A stretch of DNA of 42,239 bases, taken from CAYLKS01 sp964384205 [NCBI: uncultured bacterium] (GTDB taxonomy: Bacteria > JAGOEH01). Below the pieces are notes generated by a model. It was not told where the DNA came from. It saw only the letters and a program-made list of their open reading frames with translations, and did not search any database. The stretch lies in NCBI GenBank assembly GCA_964384205.1, contig CAYLKS010000013.1:1-42239 (forward strand). Direction: 5' to 3'. Position numbers and translations under genes: made by a program. Positions 15,869 through 25,326 of this stretch are shown in pieces (positions within the stretch are counted from its first letter, which is position 1; each line of letters opens with the position of its first letter).

Positions 15869-18844
15869 ATGAATATTAAAGAGTTAAATTACTATTTCAA
15901 TAAATTTAAATCTGTGGAAGAACGTTTTTTTAATTTAATGAAAAAGAGAGTTCAAAAGATCTTACTTGTATCAACTTTTTATGATGCATTTATTTTTGAA
16001 CAGGATGGGAGATTAACAGAACAGATTTTTGGGGAATATTACCAATTGAATTTAACCACGATTCCAAAAATTACAAATGTTCCCACAGGTGAAGAAGCTC
16101 TAAAAAAAATACGAAAACATGATTTTGATTTAGTAATTTCTACTATGAGAATTGGTGATATTTCTCCATTTGAATTAAGTAAAAAAGTCAAAGAAAAAAA
16201 TTCTAATATCCCTTTTTTATTGTTATTAACAGTTCAATCAGATATTAGAATTCTTGAAAAGAATAAAGATATTAGTCAATATATTGATAATGTATTTTTG
16301 TGGAACGGTGATTCTAAACTTTTCCTAACCATGGTGAAATTTATTGAAGATCAATGGAATTTAGAAGATGATACAAAAGAGGGTTTTGTAAGAGTTATTT
16401 TATTAGTTGAGGACTCTATAAAATTTTATTCAATTTATTTACCGCAGCTTTACACTGAAATTTTTCTCCAATCCAAAAGATTGATAGAGGAAGAATTAAA
16501 TGACAGACGTAAATTTTATAGAATGAGAGTTAGACCTAAAGTGTTGCTTGCAAAAAATTATGAAGAGGCATTGGAAATATGTGAAAAATACAAAGAATAT
16601 TTACTCTGTGTTATTTCTGATGTTAGATATGAAAAAAATGGTGTATTAGATGAATTAGCAGGGGTTAGCTTAATTGATAAGTTATATAGAGAAAAATGGG
16701 ATGTGGCTATATTATTGCAATCTTCTTGCAAGAATCATAAAAAATATGCAGATAAATATAATGCACAATTTATACATAAATTCTCTCCGACTTTATTAAA
16801 GGAACTACATAATTTTATTGTGGATTATTTAGGGTTTGGAGATTTTATTTTTAGAGATGAGAAAGGCAATGAAATAGATAGGGTATCTACAATAGCTGAA
16901 TTTGGTGAAAAGTTAAAGGAAATACCAGCAGAATCATTATTATATCATAGCAGAAAAAATCATTTTTCTTCCTGGTTGCTTGCACGTGGTGAAATTGAAT
17001 TTGCCAAGCGAATAAGACCATTGAAAAATAGCGATTTCCCTAATACAGAATCCCATAGGGATTTTTTGATAAAAGTTTTCAAAGAATTAAGAGATATGCA
17101 ATCAAAAGGCAGAATTATTTCTTTTGATCCTTCTGAAGTGCAGGATTACAATAAAGTTATGCGATTAGCAGAAGGTTCATTAGGTGGAAAAGGAAGAAGT
17201 ATAGCATTTGTTAATGCATTATTATCTACCCTCGATCTTGAAAAAAAACTTGATGGGCTTAATATAAGAATTCCTCCTACATTGATAATAGGAACAGTAG
17301 AATTTGATACATTTATAGAAAATAATAAATTATCAAATATTATTGAAATTGATGATGATATAGAGATAAAAAAACGTTTTGTGTCTGGGCAACTATCCAA
17401 ACAATTGATAAATAAATTAACAAAATATTTACAAAGAGTAAAAAAACCTTTAGCTGTACGTTCTTCTGGTCTTTTAGAAGATTCACAATCACAGCCATTT
17501 GCTGGAATTTATTCTACCTATATGTTACCCAATAATCATCCAGACTTAAAAGTCCGGCTAAAACATCTTACAGATGCCATTAAATTAGTTTATAGTTCAG
17601 TATTTCTAAAAGAAGCAAAAAGTTATATAGAATTTTTGAATTATCAAATAGAAGAAGAAAAAATGGCAGTTATTATTCAAGAAATAGTTGGACAACAATA
17701 TGATAATTATTTCTATCCTCATATTTCAGGTGTTGCCCAATCATATAATTATTATCCAATATCTTATATGAAACATTCTGATGGAGTAGCAGCTATTGCA
17801 TTGGGGCTTGGTCAATCTGTTGTTGAAGGAGAAAGAACATATAGATTTTGCCCTAAATATCCTAATATTTCATATTGGACTCAAGAAGATTTAGTTAAAT
17901 ATTCACAAACTAAATTTTATGCCATAGATTTAAATAAAGATATTGATTTATTAAAAGGAGAACATGCCACTTTAGAACAATTAGATATAGAGGTAGCTGA
18001 AAAACATAAAAGCTTATTTCACCTTGCTTCCGTCTGGGATCATGTTAATAAACGTATTATAGATGGACTTTCAGCTCGTGGTCCAAAAGTTTTAAATTTT
18101 AGTAATATCTTAAAATATAACTATGTGCCATTATCGGAACTATTAGTCGAAATATTAGACATTAGCGAAAAAGCTTTTGGGGTACCTATAGAAATAGAAT
18201 TTGCTGTGGATTTAACGAAAGACAAAATGAAAAATATTTTGCCAACTTTTTACTTTTTACAAGCAAGGCCATTAACAGTTCTTTCTGAAGAAGTTTCGAT
18301 ATCTCAGGAAGAAATTGAAAACAAAAAAGATTTGATTGTTTTTACAAAAGAAGGAATGGGGCATGGTATTTTAGATTATATAAAAAATATTGTTGTCGTA
18401 GATCCCAAAAATTTTGATAATACAAAAACAATGAAAATAAAAGAAGAAGTTTCATACTTTAATAAAAAACTTAAAGATATGGAAGAGGAATATATCTTAA
18501 TTGGCCCCGGTAGATGGGGCACAAGGGATAAATTTCTTGGTGTTCCTGTTCAATGGTCGGATATTAACTATGCAAAAATAATTATAGAAACAGCTCTTGA
18601 AAATTTTAACATTGAGCCATCGCAAGGAACCCATTTTTTTCATAACCTTGTGGCAATGGATGTCGGTTATTTTAATATTAGTTTTAATTCTGATGATTAT
18701 ATTGATTGGGATTGGATTTTAAATAATAGTGCAATTGCTGAAAAAAAAGAATATGTATTCCATATTAGAACATATTTCCCGATGCTTGTAAAAATGGATG
18801 GTAAAAAAGGTTTTTCTATTATAAAAAAACCAGCTAAGATATAG
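15869..18844 (+). CDS. Two-receiver/PPDK_N protein without phosphohistidine domain
   Basis: This 991-residue protein is of uncertain function. Residues about 28-160 look like a receiver domain that has lost its phosphoacceptor (Ser91 where Asp is expected in DLVIST). Residues about 174-320 are a second receiver that keeps the full set: acidic pair Glu181-Asp182, Asp251 in VISDVRY, Ser285/286 and Lys304. Residues about 430-803 are a PEP synthase/PPDK nucleotide-binding domain, with LGGKGRSIAF, AVRSSGLLEDSQSQPFAGIY and a closing FYFLQARPL. The phosphohistidine swivel domain and PEP-binding barrel of true PEP synthases are absent. The end (about 820-991) instead has GPGRWGTRDKFLG and EPSQGTHFFHNL, a C-terminal module I recall from similar uncharacterised Bacteroidetes proteins. 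It may bind ATP and respond to phosphorylation. It begins 15 nt after nadA. Confidence 0.8.
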   Translation: MNIKELNYYFNKFKSVEERFFNLMKKRVQKILLVSTFYDAFIFEQDGRLTEQIFGEYYQLNLTTIPKITNVPTGEEALKKIRKHDFDLVISTMRIGDISPFELSKKVKEKNSNIPFLLLLTVQSDIRILEKNKDISQYIDNVFLWNGDSKLFLTMVKFIEDQWNLEDDTKEGFVRVILLVEDSIKFYSIYLPQLYTEIFLQSKRLIEEELNDRRKFYRMRVRPKVLLAKNYEEALEICEKYKEYLLCVISDVRYEKNGVLDELAGVSLIDKLYREKWDVAILLQSSCKNHKKYADKYNAQFIHKFSPTLLKELHNFIVDYLGFGDFIFRDEKGNEIDRVSTIAEFGEKLKEIPAESLLYHSRKNHFSSWLLARGEIEFAKRIRPLKNSDFPNTESHRDFLIKVFKELRDMQSKGRIISFDPSEVQDYNKVMRLAEGSLGGKGRSIAFVNALLSTLDLEKKLDGLNIRIPPTLIIGTVEFDTFIENNKLSNIIEIDDDIEIKKRFVSGQLSKQLINKLTKYLQRVKKPLAVRSSGLLEDSQSQPFAGIYSTYMLPNNHPDLKVRLKHLTDAIKLVYSSVFLKEAKSYIEFLNYQIEEEKMAVIIQEIVGQQYDNYFYPHISGVAQSYNYYPISYMKHSDGVAAIALGLGQSVVEGERTYRFCPKYPNISYWTQEDLVKYSQTKFYAIDLNKDIDLLKGEHATLEQLDIEVAEKHKSLFHLASVWDHVNKRIIDGLSARGPKVLNFSNILKYNYVPLSELLVEILDISEKAFGVPIEIEFAVDLTKDKMKNILPTFYFLQARPLTVLSEEVSISQEEIENKKDLIVFTKEGMGHGILDYIKNIVVVDPKNFDNTKTMKIKEEVSYFNKKLKDMEEEYILIGPGRWGTRDKFLGVPVQWSDINYAKIIIETALENFNIEPSQGTHFFHNLVAMDVGYFNISFNSDDYIDWDWILNNSAIAEKKEYVFHIRTYFPMLVKMDGKKGFSIIKKPAKI

Positions 18845-19045
18845 CTAATATATATATATATAATTAAATAAGTATTTCTTAAAATAATCCCCTGAAAAAT
18901 TTGGTATTAAAATAATATATTAAGCTTAATATTTTTAATATAAAGTATACTTTTTATTACTAAAAAGATAACATAAACAGTATAAATTTGACTCAAAAAG
19001 CTATTCAAAAAAGGCACCATGCCTATTATTTACATAAATTTAGTC

Positions 19046-19074
19046 TTGATTTTTTATTGAATAATTCATAAATT
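19046..19074 (+). promoter_or_regulatory. Possible promoter giving a near-leaderless TPR lipoprotein mRNA
   Basis: TTGATT (19046-19051), 17 bp, then TAAATT (19069-19074). RNA would start within a few bases of the ATG at 19082, which has no Shine-Dalgarno. The rest of the gap 18845-19081 holds a short TA run, an AT palindrome centred at 18924/18925 with a T run after it, and a five-pair hairpin at 19011-19023. Confidence 0.3.
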
Positions 19075-19081
19075 CATTATC

Positions 19082-21148
19082 ATGAAAAAAACTATTCTAC
19101 CTGTATTATTTATAACTATATTATTTTCATGTGCTTATTATAATACCTTCTTTCTAACAAAAAAATATTTTAATGATGGCTTCAATTATCGCAAAAAAAA
19201 TTTTTATGCAGAAATATCTTCAGATGAAAAATCTGCTTATTCTAAGTCGCTAAATAAAGCATCTTTTCTATTCAGATATTACTTAAAAAGTAAATGGGTG
19301 GATGATGCTCTCCTAATAGTCGGAAAAATATTTTATTTTAGAAAAGACTATTTTAGAGCTCTAACCAAATTTAATGAACTTATTAATAATTATCCGAATA
19401 GCAAATTAATAACACAAGCATATATATGGAAAGCAAGAACTTTAATAGCAACAAAAGATTATTCCAATGCCGAAAAAATATTATTAGATAATATCAAAAA
19501 TAAAATAACAAAAGAAGAAAAAGCTGAGATATTATATGAATTGGGGAATATATATTTTATAAGAGGGATATATTCCATTGCTTACGATTACTATAGAAAA
19601 TCTATTGATGGTTTACCTAAATATTTAAAAATATTCGGATTTTTAAAAGCAGGAGACTGTGCTTTTTACTTATCAGATTATAAAAATGCAATTTCATATT
19701 ACAAAAAAGGTCTAAAAGCAAGTAACGAAAAAAACTTTTACTTTACTTTTAATTTTAAATTAATAAATGCCTATTTTTATAATGGTGAAACTGATAAAAG
19801 TAATCAGCTATTAAATAAAATATTAAAAGAACTTCAATTTTTAGAAGAAAAACAAGTTAGAATACGAGATTTTGATATAGAAAACACTTTCAATAAAACA
19901 CTTTTGCTAAAAGGAAAAATAGAATTAAACTCAGGAAATTATAACAAAGCAATAAACACATTTGAAGAGCTTATTACAAGGAATGAAAAAGATTCTGCTG
20001 TAATAGAAGCCAATTATATATTAGGAAATTTCTATTTGTATCAAAAAGAAGATTTTAAAACTGCAAAATTCTTTTTTAATAAAATATCCAATATTCAAAA
20101 GATGGATATAGTAGATAGTGCAAAACATAAAATAGAACTTATAGACAGAATTCTCAAAATTAAAGAAAACTTAAGCAAAATAGATTTAGCTATTAATTTA
20201 AATGCAATAGATTATTTTAAAAACTCCTACCCTAATTTAAACCTTCTAAATGAATTAAGGCTATATGATAGTACATTTTTTATAATATTCCCTAATAAAG
20301 ATAATTCACAAATCATAAAAAGTATTACAGAAAAAATACAAGACATTAAATTAGGAAAGATTAACCAATGGAAATTATCTCTGGCAGAAATGTATTTAAT
20401 TGAATTAAAAAATATAAAAAAAGCTATGCAAATATATGAAGATGTTGTAAATGATAAAAATTCTGATCGAAATACCAAAGCAATTGCGACCTTCTATATA
20501 GCGTGGATTAATGAAAATTATCTCTATAATAATAAAAAGGCTCAAAAATACTATAACATACTTATAGATAAATACTACAACTCTGATTTTGTATTAAAAA
20601 TTTTAAATATCTCAGTTCCGGCAAAAGATAAAGATATAAATTCTGTGCATTCTACAGAACTAAAAAAAATTATTGAATCATATATAAATGAAAGCCATTT
20701 TGATAGCGCTCTGGCATTAACAGAATATTGGGTAAATAATTATAAAGACTCTGTAAACCAGCCCATTATTTTATTCAAATTAGGCTATATATTTAATTAT
20801 TTAATTGAACGCAAGGATATTGCAGATTCACTATATAATAAATTATTAACAGAATATCCTTCTTCAAATCTTGCATTTTTATATAAACAAAGTAAAGCCC
20901 TACTTGAACAAAATAATAAAAAAATAGATTCAATTACTATAACAGATTCCACAAAACATACTGATTCAACACAAATTAAAGATTCCACAATAATAAAGCC
21001 AGATTCAATAAAAATTGATTCCGCAACAATACAACAAGATTCTATCAAGGTCCCAAATGATTCTTTAAAAAAAAATCAAAAAAACAATATATCTACTAAA
21101 CAAAAACAAAATACAAATACTAAAAAGGTCAAAAAAGATGATTTGTAG
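19082..21148 (+). CDS. Large TPR-repeat outer-membrane-type lipoprotein
   Basis: The 688-residue protein has a lipoprotein signal ending ITILFSC (Cys17), directly followed by AYYNTFFLTKKYF. I associate that C-x-YYNTFF start with TPR lipoproteins of FCB-type bacteria. TPR-like helical hairpins fill about residues 55-610, for example YFRALTKFNELINNYPNSKL, which resembles BamD/YbgF-type repeats. The last ~75 residues are low-complexity: many DS-x or DST units, then a Lys/Asn/Gln-rich tail. No ribosome site precedes the ATG. The stop overlaps the pyrK start by 11 nt. The likely role is an envelope scaffold or assembly factor, by analogy only. Confidence 0.8.
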   Translation: MKKTILPVLFITILFSCAYYNTFFLTKKYFNDGFNYRKKNFYAEISSDEKSAYSKSLNKASFLFRYYLKSKWVDDALLIVGKIFYFRKDYFRALTKFNELINNYPNSKLITQAYIWKARTLIATKDYSNAEKILLDNIKNKITKEEKAEILYELGNIYFIRGIYSIAYDYYRKSIDGLPKYLKIFGFLKAGDCAFYLSDYKNAISYYKKGLKASNEKNFYFTFNFKLINAYFYNGETDKSNQLLNKILKELQFLEEKQVRIRDFDIENTFNKTLLLKGKIELNSGNYNKAINTFEELITRNEKDSAVIEANYILGNFYLYQKEDFKTAKFFFNKISNIQKMDIVDSAKHKIELIDRILKIKENLSKIDLAINLNAIDYFKNSYPNLNLLNELRLYDSTFFIIFPNKDNSQIIKSITEKIQDIKLGKINQWKLSLAEMYLIELKNIKKAMQIYEDVVNDKNSDRNTKAIATFYIAWINENYLYNNKKAQKYYNILIDKYYNSDFVLKILNISVPAKDKDINSVHSTELKKIIESYINESHFDSALALTEYWVNNYKDSVNQPIILFKLGYIFNYLIERKDIADSLYNKLLTEYPSSNLAFLYKQSKALLEQNNKKIDSITITDSTKHTDSTQIKDSTIIKPDSIKIDSATIQQDSIKVPNDSLKKNQKNNISTKQKQNTNTKKVKKDDL

Positions 21149-21920
21149 TAAAAATTTTAAAATTATATCAAACAAACAAATTGCGGATAAAATATTTAAA
21201 ATGGAAATTGAATTCAATAAAAATATTAACATACTTCCAGGACAATTTATAAATATTTTAATTTCTGATGAAAAAACATCTGATCCTTTACTCAGACGGC
21301 CTATTAGTGTGGCAGACTTTGATAATAATATTCTCGCTATTATATATCAAGTGATTGGCAAAGGTACTAAAATTTTATCACAAAAAAAACAGAATGAAGA
21401 CCTAAATATTTTATATATCCTGGGAAATTCATTCCCTGAAGTAACAAATTTTGATACTTTGTTTTTAATCGCTGGCGGGATAGGCCTACCTCCACTATAT
21501 TTTTATTTAAAAAAATACCATTTTAACTTCAAAAATATATATTTCTTTTATGGCGCAAAAAATGAAAATAAATTATTTTTTACTGAAAAAATAAAAAAAT
21601 ATACCACAAACTTAATAATATCTACTGAGCAAAAATCTAATAAATATTATCAAGGATTAATCACAGATATTATACATAAATATATTAAAGATACTGAAAA
21701 AATATTATTATTAACATGCGGTCCTGAAGGATTATTTGTTTCACTTCAAAAAATAATAACTCACTACCCTAATATTAACGCATTTGCATCATTAGAAAAT
21801 TATATGGCCTGCGGATATGGCGTCTGTAACGGTTGTGCTCAAAAAATCAATGGAGAATATAAGAAAGTCTGTGTTGACGGGCCCGTCTTTAATTTAAGAG
21901 AAATAAATTTTACTCAATAA
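21138..21920 (+). CDS. pyrK: Dihydroorotate dehydrogenase electron transfer subunit PyrK
   Basis: PyrK carries FAD and a 2Fe-2S cluster and passes electrons from dihydroorotate dehydrogenase PyrD to NAD in pyrimidine synthesis. The FAD-binding motif is LLRRPISV. The NAD-binding half has IAGGIGLPPLYF and LLTCGPEGL. The cluster Cys residues are in YMACGYGVCNGCAQ, with the fourth in CVDGPVF. At 260 residues it is full length. The GYGVCNGC type cluster favours PyrK over other ferredoxin reductase-like proteins. pyrD is not in the window. The gene starts inside the end of the TPR lipoprotein gene and converges on the DUF3108-like gene with a 7-nt overlap. Confidence 0.93.
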   Translation: MICSKNFKIISNKQIADKIFKMEIEFNKNINILPGQFINILISDEKTSDPLLRRPISVADFDNNILAIIYQVIGKGTKILSQKKQNEDLNILYILGNSFPEVTNFDTLFLIAGGIGLPPLYFYLKKYHFNFKNIYFFYGAKNENKLFFTEKIKKYTTNLIISTEQKSNKYYQGLITDIIHKYIKDTEKILLLTCGPEGLFVSLQKIITHYPNINAFASLENYMACGYGVCNGCAQKINGEYKKVCVDGPVFNLREINFTQ

Positions 21921-22594
21921 TAAATGGTTGTGCCATCTTGAGACTTATTATGTTCATCTGGAATAGAAATTCGTCCTTTATATTTCACAAGTTTTAAATT
22001 ATCATCAAAATAAAAATACAAAGGATTAACTAATTTTCTTATAATCCAAGAAGATGCTTCCATTTTTATAATAGATAAACCTTTTTCTTTCTTTAAAAAT
22101 CTAACTCTAAACCCAACTGTTTCCATTCGAGATGGTACTAATAATCTAAAATTAACCATTTCTCCATTTAATAATTTTGAGTAATTGGCATTTATTAATT
22201 TTGGTACTAAAAAGCTAAAAATAACATTTTCATCATCATCTTCAATTGTATCAATCTTCATCTCAGAGGTATTAGTTTTTCTAAATTTCATAACAAATTT
22301 TGTATCTGCTATTTTTTTTATCTTTTCAAACCTACCAAACCTAAATTCTTTTGATTCAAAAAAATAAGGTATTAAATTTTTTTTTCCTATTTTAATATTT
22401 TCTATTAATAATGTATCATCATTCATATTAAAATAGACTCTTTTAACGAGCATTGTATCATTTAAATTATTTACAAACATCTTAAATTTATATTTTTCAG
22501 TGTTATCTATATAAATTCTACCAGAGGAAACTATTTCTTCTGCAACAAGAGACAAACTAAATGCTAAAAACAATAGTACTATTTTTTTAAACAT
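21914..22594 (-). CDS. Exported DUF3108-like protein
   Basis: I place the start at the ATG at 22594, giving MFKKIVLLFLAFSLSLVAEE. This yields a good signal peptide, and AGAGGAT lies about 8 nt upstream. An in-frame ATG 30 nt earlier would put charged residues before the signal and overlap the previous gene. The mature part (about 205 residues) is beta-rich. It begins VSSGRIYIDNTEKYKF and later has MVNFRLLVPSRMETVGFRV and WIIRKLVNPLYFYFD. This pattern resembles periplasmic DUF3108 proteins, which have a strand-rich fold ending in a line about residual polymer or field values. The match is weak. It is the last gene of the minus-strand cluster. Confidence 0.6.
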   Translation of the reverse strand: MFKKIVLLFLAFSLSLVAEEIVSSGRIYIDNTEKYKFKMFVNNLNDTMLVKRVYFNMNDDTLLIENIKIGKKNLIPYFFESKEFRFGRFEKIKKIADTKFVMKFRKTNTSEMKIDTIEDDDENVIFSFLVPKLINANYSKLLNGEMVNFRLLVPSRMETVGFRVRFLKKEKGLSIIKMEASSWIIRKLVNPLYFYFDDNLKLVKYKGRISIPDEHNKSQDGTTIYY

Positions 22595-22608
22595 TATTTT
22601 ATCCTCTT

Positions 22609-23103
22609 TTAACTTCTTGTCCAACTAATTCTTATAAATTTTTCTCCATTCGAAAAAGAAAAATGCAAATTTCCATGAAATGTTTTATCAATAGCTTTGG
22701 CTATCTTTTTCCCAAGAAATTCAGTGGTTGTAGTAATAATCAACTTATCTCCATCCTCTTTAACTTTAATTAATCTTGATAAAGGATTTTTCCCCTCTTC
22801 ATTTTTAACTTCATTTTTAATTAAATTTTGTAAATCTCTAAGTTCAATATCAGAAAGCTTGCTCTTATAAATTTCTAATAAAGCAAGAGGATAGTTATCT
22901 TCTATCTTTCTACACGCAGGACATTTTTTATATGTCACATTATTATTTTTTACAAGAAATTTATATTCGACATCATCAAAAAACCATCTCTTATTATGAT
23001 AAATCAAATTGCAAGAAGGGCAAATAGTTGGATCCTTATACTGTTTTAAATCCAAATAAGGATCTTTTAATTTAACATCGTAAAGTTCATCTAACCTTTT
23101 CAT
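22609..23103 (-). CDS. BCAM0308-type zinc-binding protein
   Basis: The 164-residue cytoplasmic protein has two CxxC pairs (Cys28/31 and Cys61/64) that should bind zinc, within TICPSCNLIYHNKRW and KKCPACRKI. The C-terminal half has PLSRLIKVKEDGDKL, ITTTTEFLGKKIAKAI and a final IRISW. This matches the arrangement I remember for the uncharacterised BCAM0308 family, which recalls the zinc-ribbon and following domain of NMD3. The start has AGGAGGG upstream. It is 14 nt ahead of the DUF3108-like gene and 81 nt after endonuclease V. The biochemical role is unknown; an RNA- or ribosome-linked function would be a guess from the NMD3 likeness. Confidence 0.75.
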   Translation of the reverse strand: MKRLDELYDVKLKDPYLDLKQYKDPTICPSCNLIYHNKRWFFDDVEYKFLVKNNNVTYKKCPACRKIEDNYPLALLEIYKSKLSDIELRDLQNLIKNEVKNEEGKNPLSRLIKVKEDGDKLIITTTTEFLGKKIAKAIDKTFHGNLHFSFSNGEKFIRISWTRS

Positions 23104-23184
23104 TACACCCTCCTTTTAAAAATTAAAAAGATTTAAAATAAGAAAAACATATTTATTATTCATATCAATTTTTTAAACTTTTTT

Positions 23185-23871
23185 CTAAAAAAATTGTTCC
23201 TGTTTTCCTTTATTATAAAAATTCTTCGAATAATGGTGAGCAAGTCTGAGAGGTTCAGGATATTTAAAATTTTTACATAAACTTAACACAATATTTTTGG
23301 AAGTTTCAATAGAAATTTTATGCCCAGGAGAGACAAATAATGGTTTAATATTAATCTTAGTCCTTAAAACAACACCCCTTTTTTCATTATCAACAAATAA
23401 ATAAGAAAAATCTCCTTTATTATTTCCAGGAATTACATAATTACCTATCAATTTCCTTTTTGCACAACCAATAGAGGGAATATTAAACAACACCCCCAGA
23501 TGGGAAGCAAGTCCCATTTTTCTAGGATGAGCAATTCCCTGCCCATCCATTAATAACAAATCGAATTTCTGTATTTCTCTCAAAATTTTCAATAATGGCG
23601 GAATCTCTCTATAAGAAAAAAAAGTCGGAATATAAGGAACTTGCACCTCTTCTTTATTATAAAAAATATCTACTACTTTATCTTCTTTATAAGAATACAA
23701 AACTACTGTAGCATAAGCATATATGTTTTTATCAAAAGAAACATCACATGCAGCAATTAAATCAATATTTTCAAATAAATCCTCAATCTGCAATCTGTTA
23801 CTCAATCTAACTTGTTCATCGGAAGCTATTTTTGTATTAATAAAATTATTAAATTCTAAAAATTGTATCAT
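23185..23871 (-). CDS. nfi: Endonuclease V
   Basis: Endonuclease V nicks DNA one base 3' of deaminated bases such as hypoxanthine, and can act on inosine in RNA. The key acidic residues align with the Escherichia coli enzyme: Asp43 in AACDVSF, Glu89 in YIPTFFSYRE and Asp109 in LLMDGQGIAHPR. GLASHLG and the wedge/strand-separating PYIP motif are present. FVSPGHKIS and RLAHHYS in the C-terminal half also fit. At 228 residues it is full length. The ATG follows the aminotransferase stop directly (TAAATG) with no clear ribosome site, so it probably relies on coupling. Confidence 0.95.
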   Translation of the reverse strand: MIQFLEFNNFINTKIASDEQVRLSNRLQIEDLFENIDLIAACDVSFDKNIYAYATVVLYSYKEDKVVDIFYNKEEVQVPYIPTFFSYREIPPLLKILREIQKFDLLLMDGQGIAHPRKMGLASHLGVLFNIPSIGCAKRKLIGNYVIPGNNKGDFSYLFVDNEKRGVVLRTKINIKPLFVSPGHKISIETSKNIVLSLCKNFKYPEPLRLAHHYSKNFYNKGKQEQFF

Positions 23872-24999
23872 TTATAAATTATTCAATAAAAATTTAATAT
23901 CATCAAAATTGTTATAAAAATGAGGTGAAATCCTTATATTACCATTTCTTAATGAACAAATAATCTTTTTATCTATTAAATGCTCATATAATTTCTCAAT
24001 ATCTACACCATCTTTTTTGAAACTTATAATACCAGAGCGTTCATTATAATTTTCAATTGGTGAAACAATCTGATAATTCTTCTTTTTCAATCCATCTATC
24101 AAAAAATCAGTCAATTCCATTATCCTTTTCTCAATATTATCGATACCAACTTCCAAAAAAAGATCAATACTCCCATTAAAAAGGAAAATAGCACTAAAAT
24201 TCAATGCACCTTCTTCAAATTTTTTTGCTTCATTTATCAACTTCTGATTTATGTTTTGAAAATTAAAAAAATCTTCTCGCCTTAGCCATCCTGGATTTGG
24301 AACTTTAAGATTATCTAAAATTTTTTCATTAATATAAAGAAAACCTAAACCTTCAGGACCTAATAACCACTTTTGAGTCCCTGTTGATAAAAAATCAACA
24401 GGAATTTCCTTAACATCAAAATTAATAACTCCCAATCCTTGAATTCCATCAACACATAAATAAATTCCTTTATCTCTTGTAAACTTTGATAATGCTTTTA
24501 TGTCATTTCTAAAACCATTATGAAACTCAACAAGGCTAATGCTGATAATTTTCGTTCGTTCATCACATAAAGCAATGATATCATTAACATCTACTCTATT
24601 ATTTTTCTCAGGGGCAAATCTAATTTCAATACCTTCATCCTTCTTCGCAGTCCATGGATAGATATTTGCTGGAAATTCATTCTGAACAAGTATAATATTA
24701 TCACCTTCTTTCAAATCTATACTATTTGCTGCGAGAATCAAACCAGATGTAGTATTTTTCGTAAAAGCTATCTCTAAATTCTTAGCATTGATAAACCTTG
24801 CTATTTTACTTCTCACCTGTTCAAGAATTTCAACATTAAAATCAACAGCTAAAGCTGCCTGTTCTCGATTTTTTTTAGCATATAATTCAAAATTATCAAA
24901 TGACCTTTTAGGCATTGCAGATATTGCAGCATGATTCAAATAAATATAATTATCCAAAATAATAAACTCTTCTTTTCTAATTCTTTCAAAAATATCCAT
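23872..24999 (-). CDS. Class V aminotransferase (cysteine desulfurase-like)
   Basis: This PLP-dependent enzyme has the fold-type I class V architecture. LNHAAISAMP begins the domain. Asp184 in LCVDGIQGLG should contact the pyridine nitrogen. The PLP lysine is Lys210 in STGTQKWLLGPEG, and TKNTTSGL binds phosphate. The 375-residue length and the QKWLLGP context resemble isopenicillin-N-epimerase/selenocysteine lyase-like members. No conserved Cys-bearing loop for IscS-type desulfurase activity is obvious near the C-terminus except a C in the IICSLRNGNIRISPH segment. The substrate is unassigned. Its ATG lies one base after the stop of the thiamine-binding-type gene. Confidence 0.88.
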   Translation of the reverse strand: MDIFERIRKEEFIILDNYIYLNHAAISAMPKRSFDNFELYAKKNREQAALAVDFNVEILEQVRSKIARFINAKNLEIAFTKNTTSGLILAANSIDLKEGDNIILVQNEFPANIYPWTAKKDEGIEIRFAPEKNNRVDVNDIIALCDERTKIISISLVEFHNGFRNDIKALSKFTRDKGIYLCVDGIQGLGVINFDVKEIPVDFLSTGTQKWLLGPEGLGFLYINEKILDNLKVPNPGWLRREDFFNFQNINQKLINEAKKFEEGALNFSAIFLFNGSIDLFLEVGIDNIEKRIMELTDFLIDGLKKKNYQIVSPIENYNERSGIISFKKDGVDIEKLYEHLIDKKIICSLRNGNIRISPHFYNNFDDIKFLLNNL

Positions 25000-25000
25000 A

Positions 25001-25303
25001 CTATGACAAATTCCTTTCTTTAAATTCTAAAACTTCTTTAACTTTACCATTTATTCTATTTACAGCATTTTTCCTATCATCTATGGAAATATTAATATAA
25101 ATTCTATCATATTTTTGATGAAGATATTCTCGACATTTATTGATAACAGACATAATATCTTGCCATTCTCCTTCAACAACTGTTGACATTGGACCAAATT
25201 TGAAAGACAACCCAGAATCTTCTATAATTTTAACAATATGGGCAACCTCTTCATGTAATCCCTTCTCTTTACCTAAAGGAAAAATACTAAATTGACAAAG
25301 CAT
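25001..25303 (-). CDS. MTH1187-family thiamine-binding protein
   Basis: The 100-residue protein matches the small MTH1187/YkoF-type (UPF0045) family. It has SIFPLGKEKGLHEEVA at the start, then SGLSFKFGPMSTVVEGEW, then a helix and the strand IYINISIDDR. Members form ferredoxin-like tetramers, and some bind thiamine or its pyrimidine portion in the cytoplasm. It starts with ATG behind AGAGGAGG. It sits between the TPR protein gene (23 nt) and the aminotransferase gene (1 nt). Pairing with a PLP enzyme might hint at cofactor-related metabolism, but no thi genes are nearby. Confidence 0.9.
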   Translation of the reverse strand: MLCQFSIFPLGKEKGLHEEVAHIVKIIEDSGLSFKFGPMSTVVEGEWQDIMSVINKCREYLHQKYDRIYINISIDDRKNAVNRINGKVKEVLEFKERNLS

Positions 25304-25326
25304 TTTACCTCCTCTTTTACCAATAA

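Noticed and set aside
18847-18862. TA run as a promoter or repeat element
   Set aside because: It is simple low-complexity sequence just after a stop codon, without a -35 box or repeat structure.
19011-19023. AGGCA-CCA-TGCCT hairpin as a terminator
   Set aside because: The stem is only five pairs with a three-base loop, and no T run follows.
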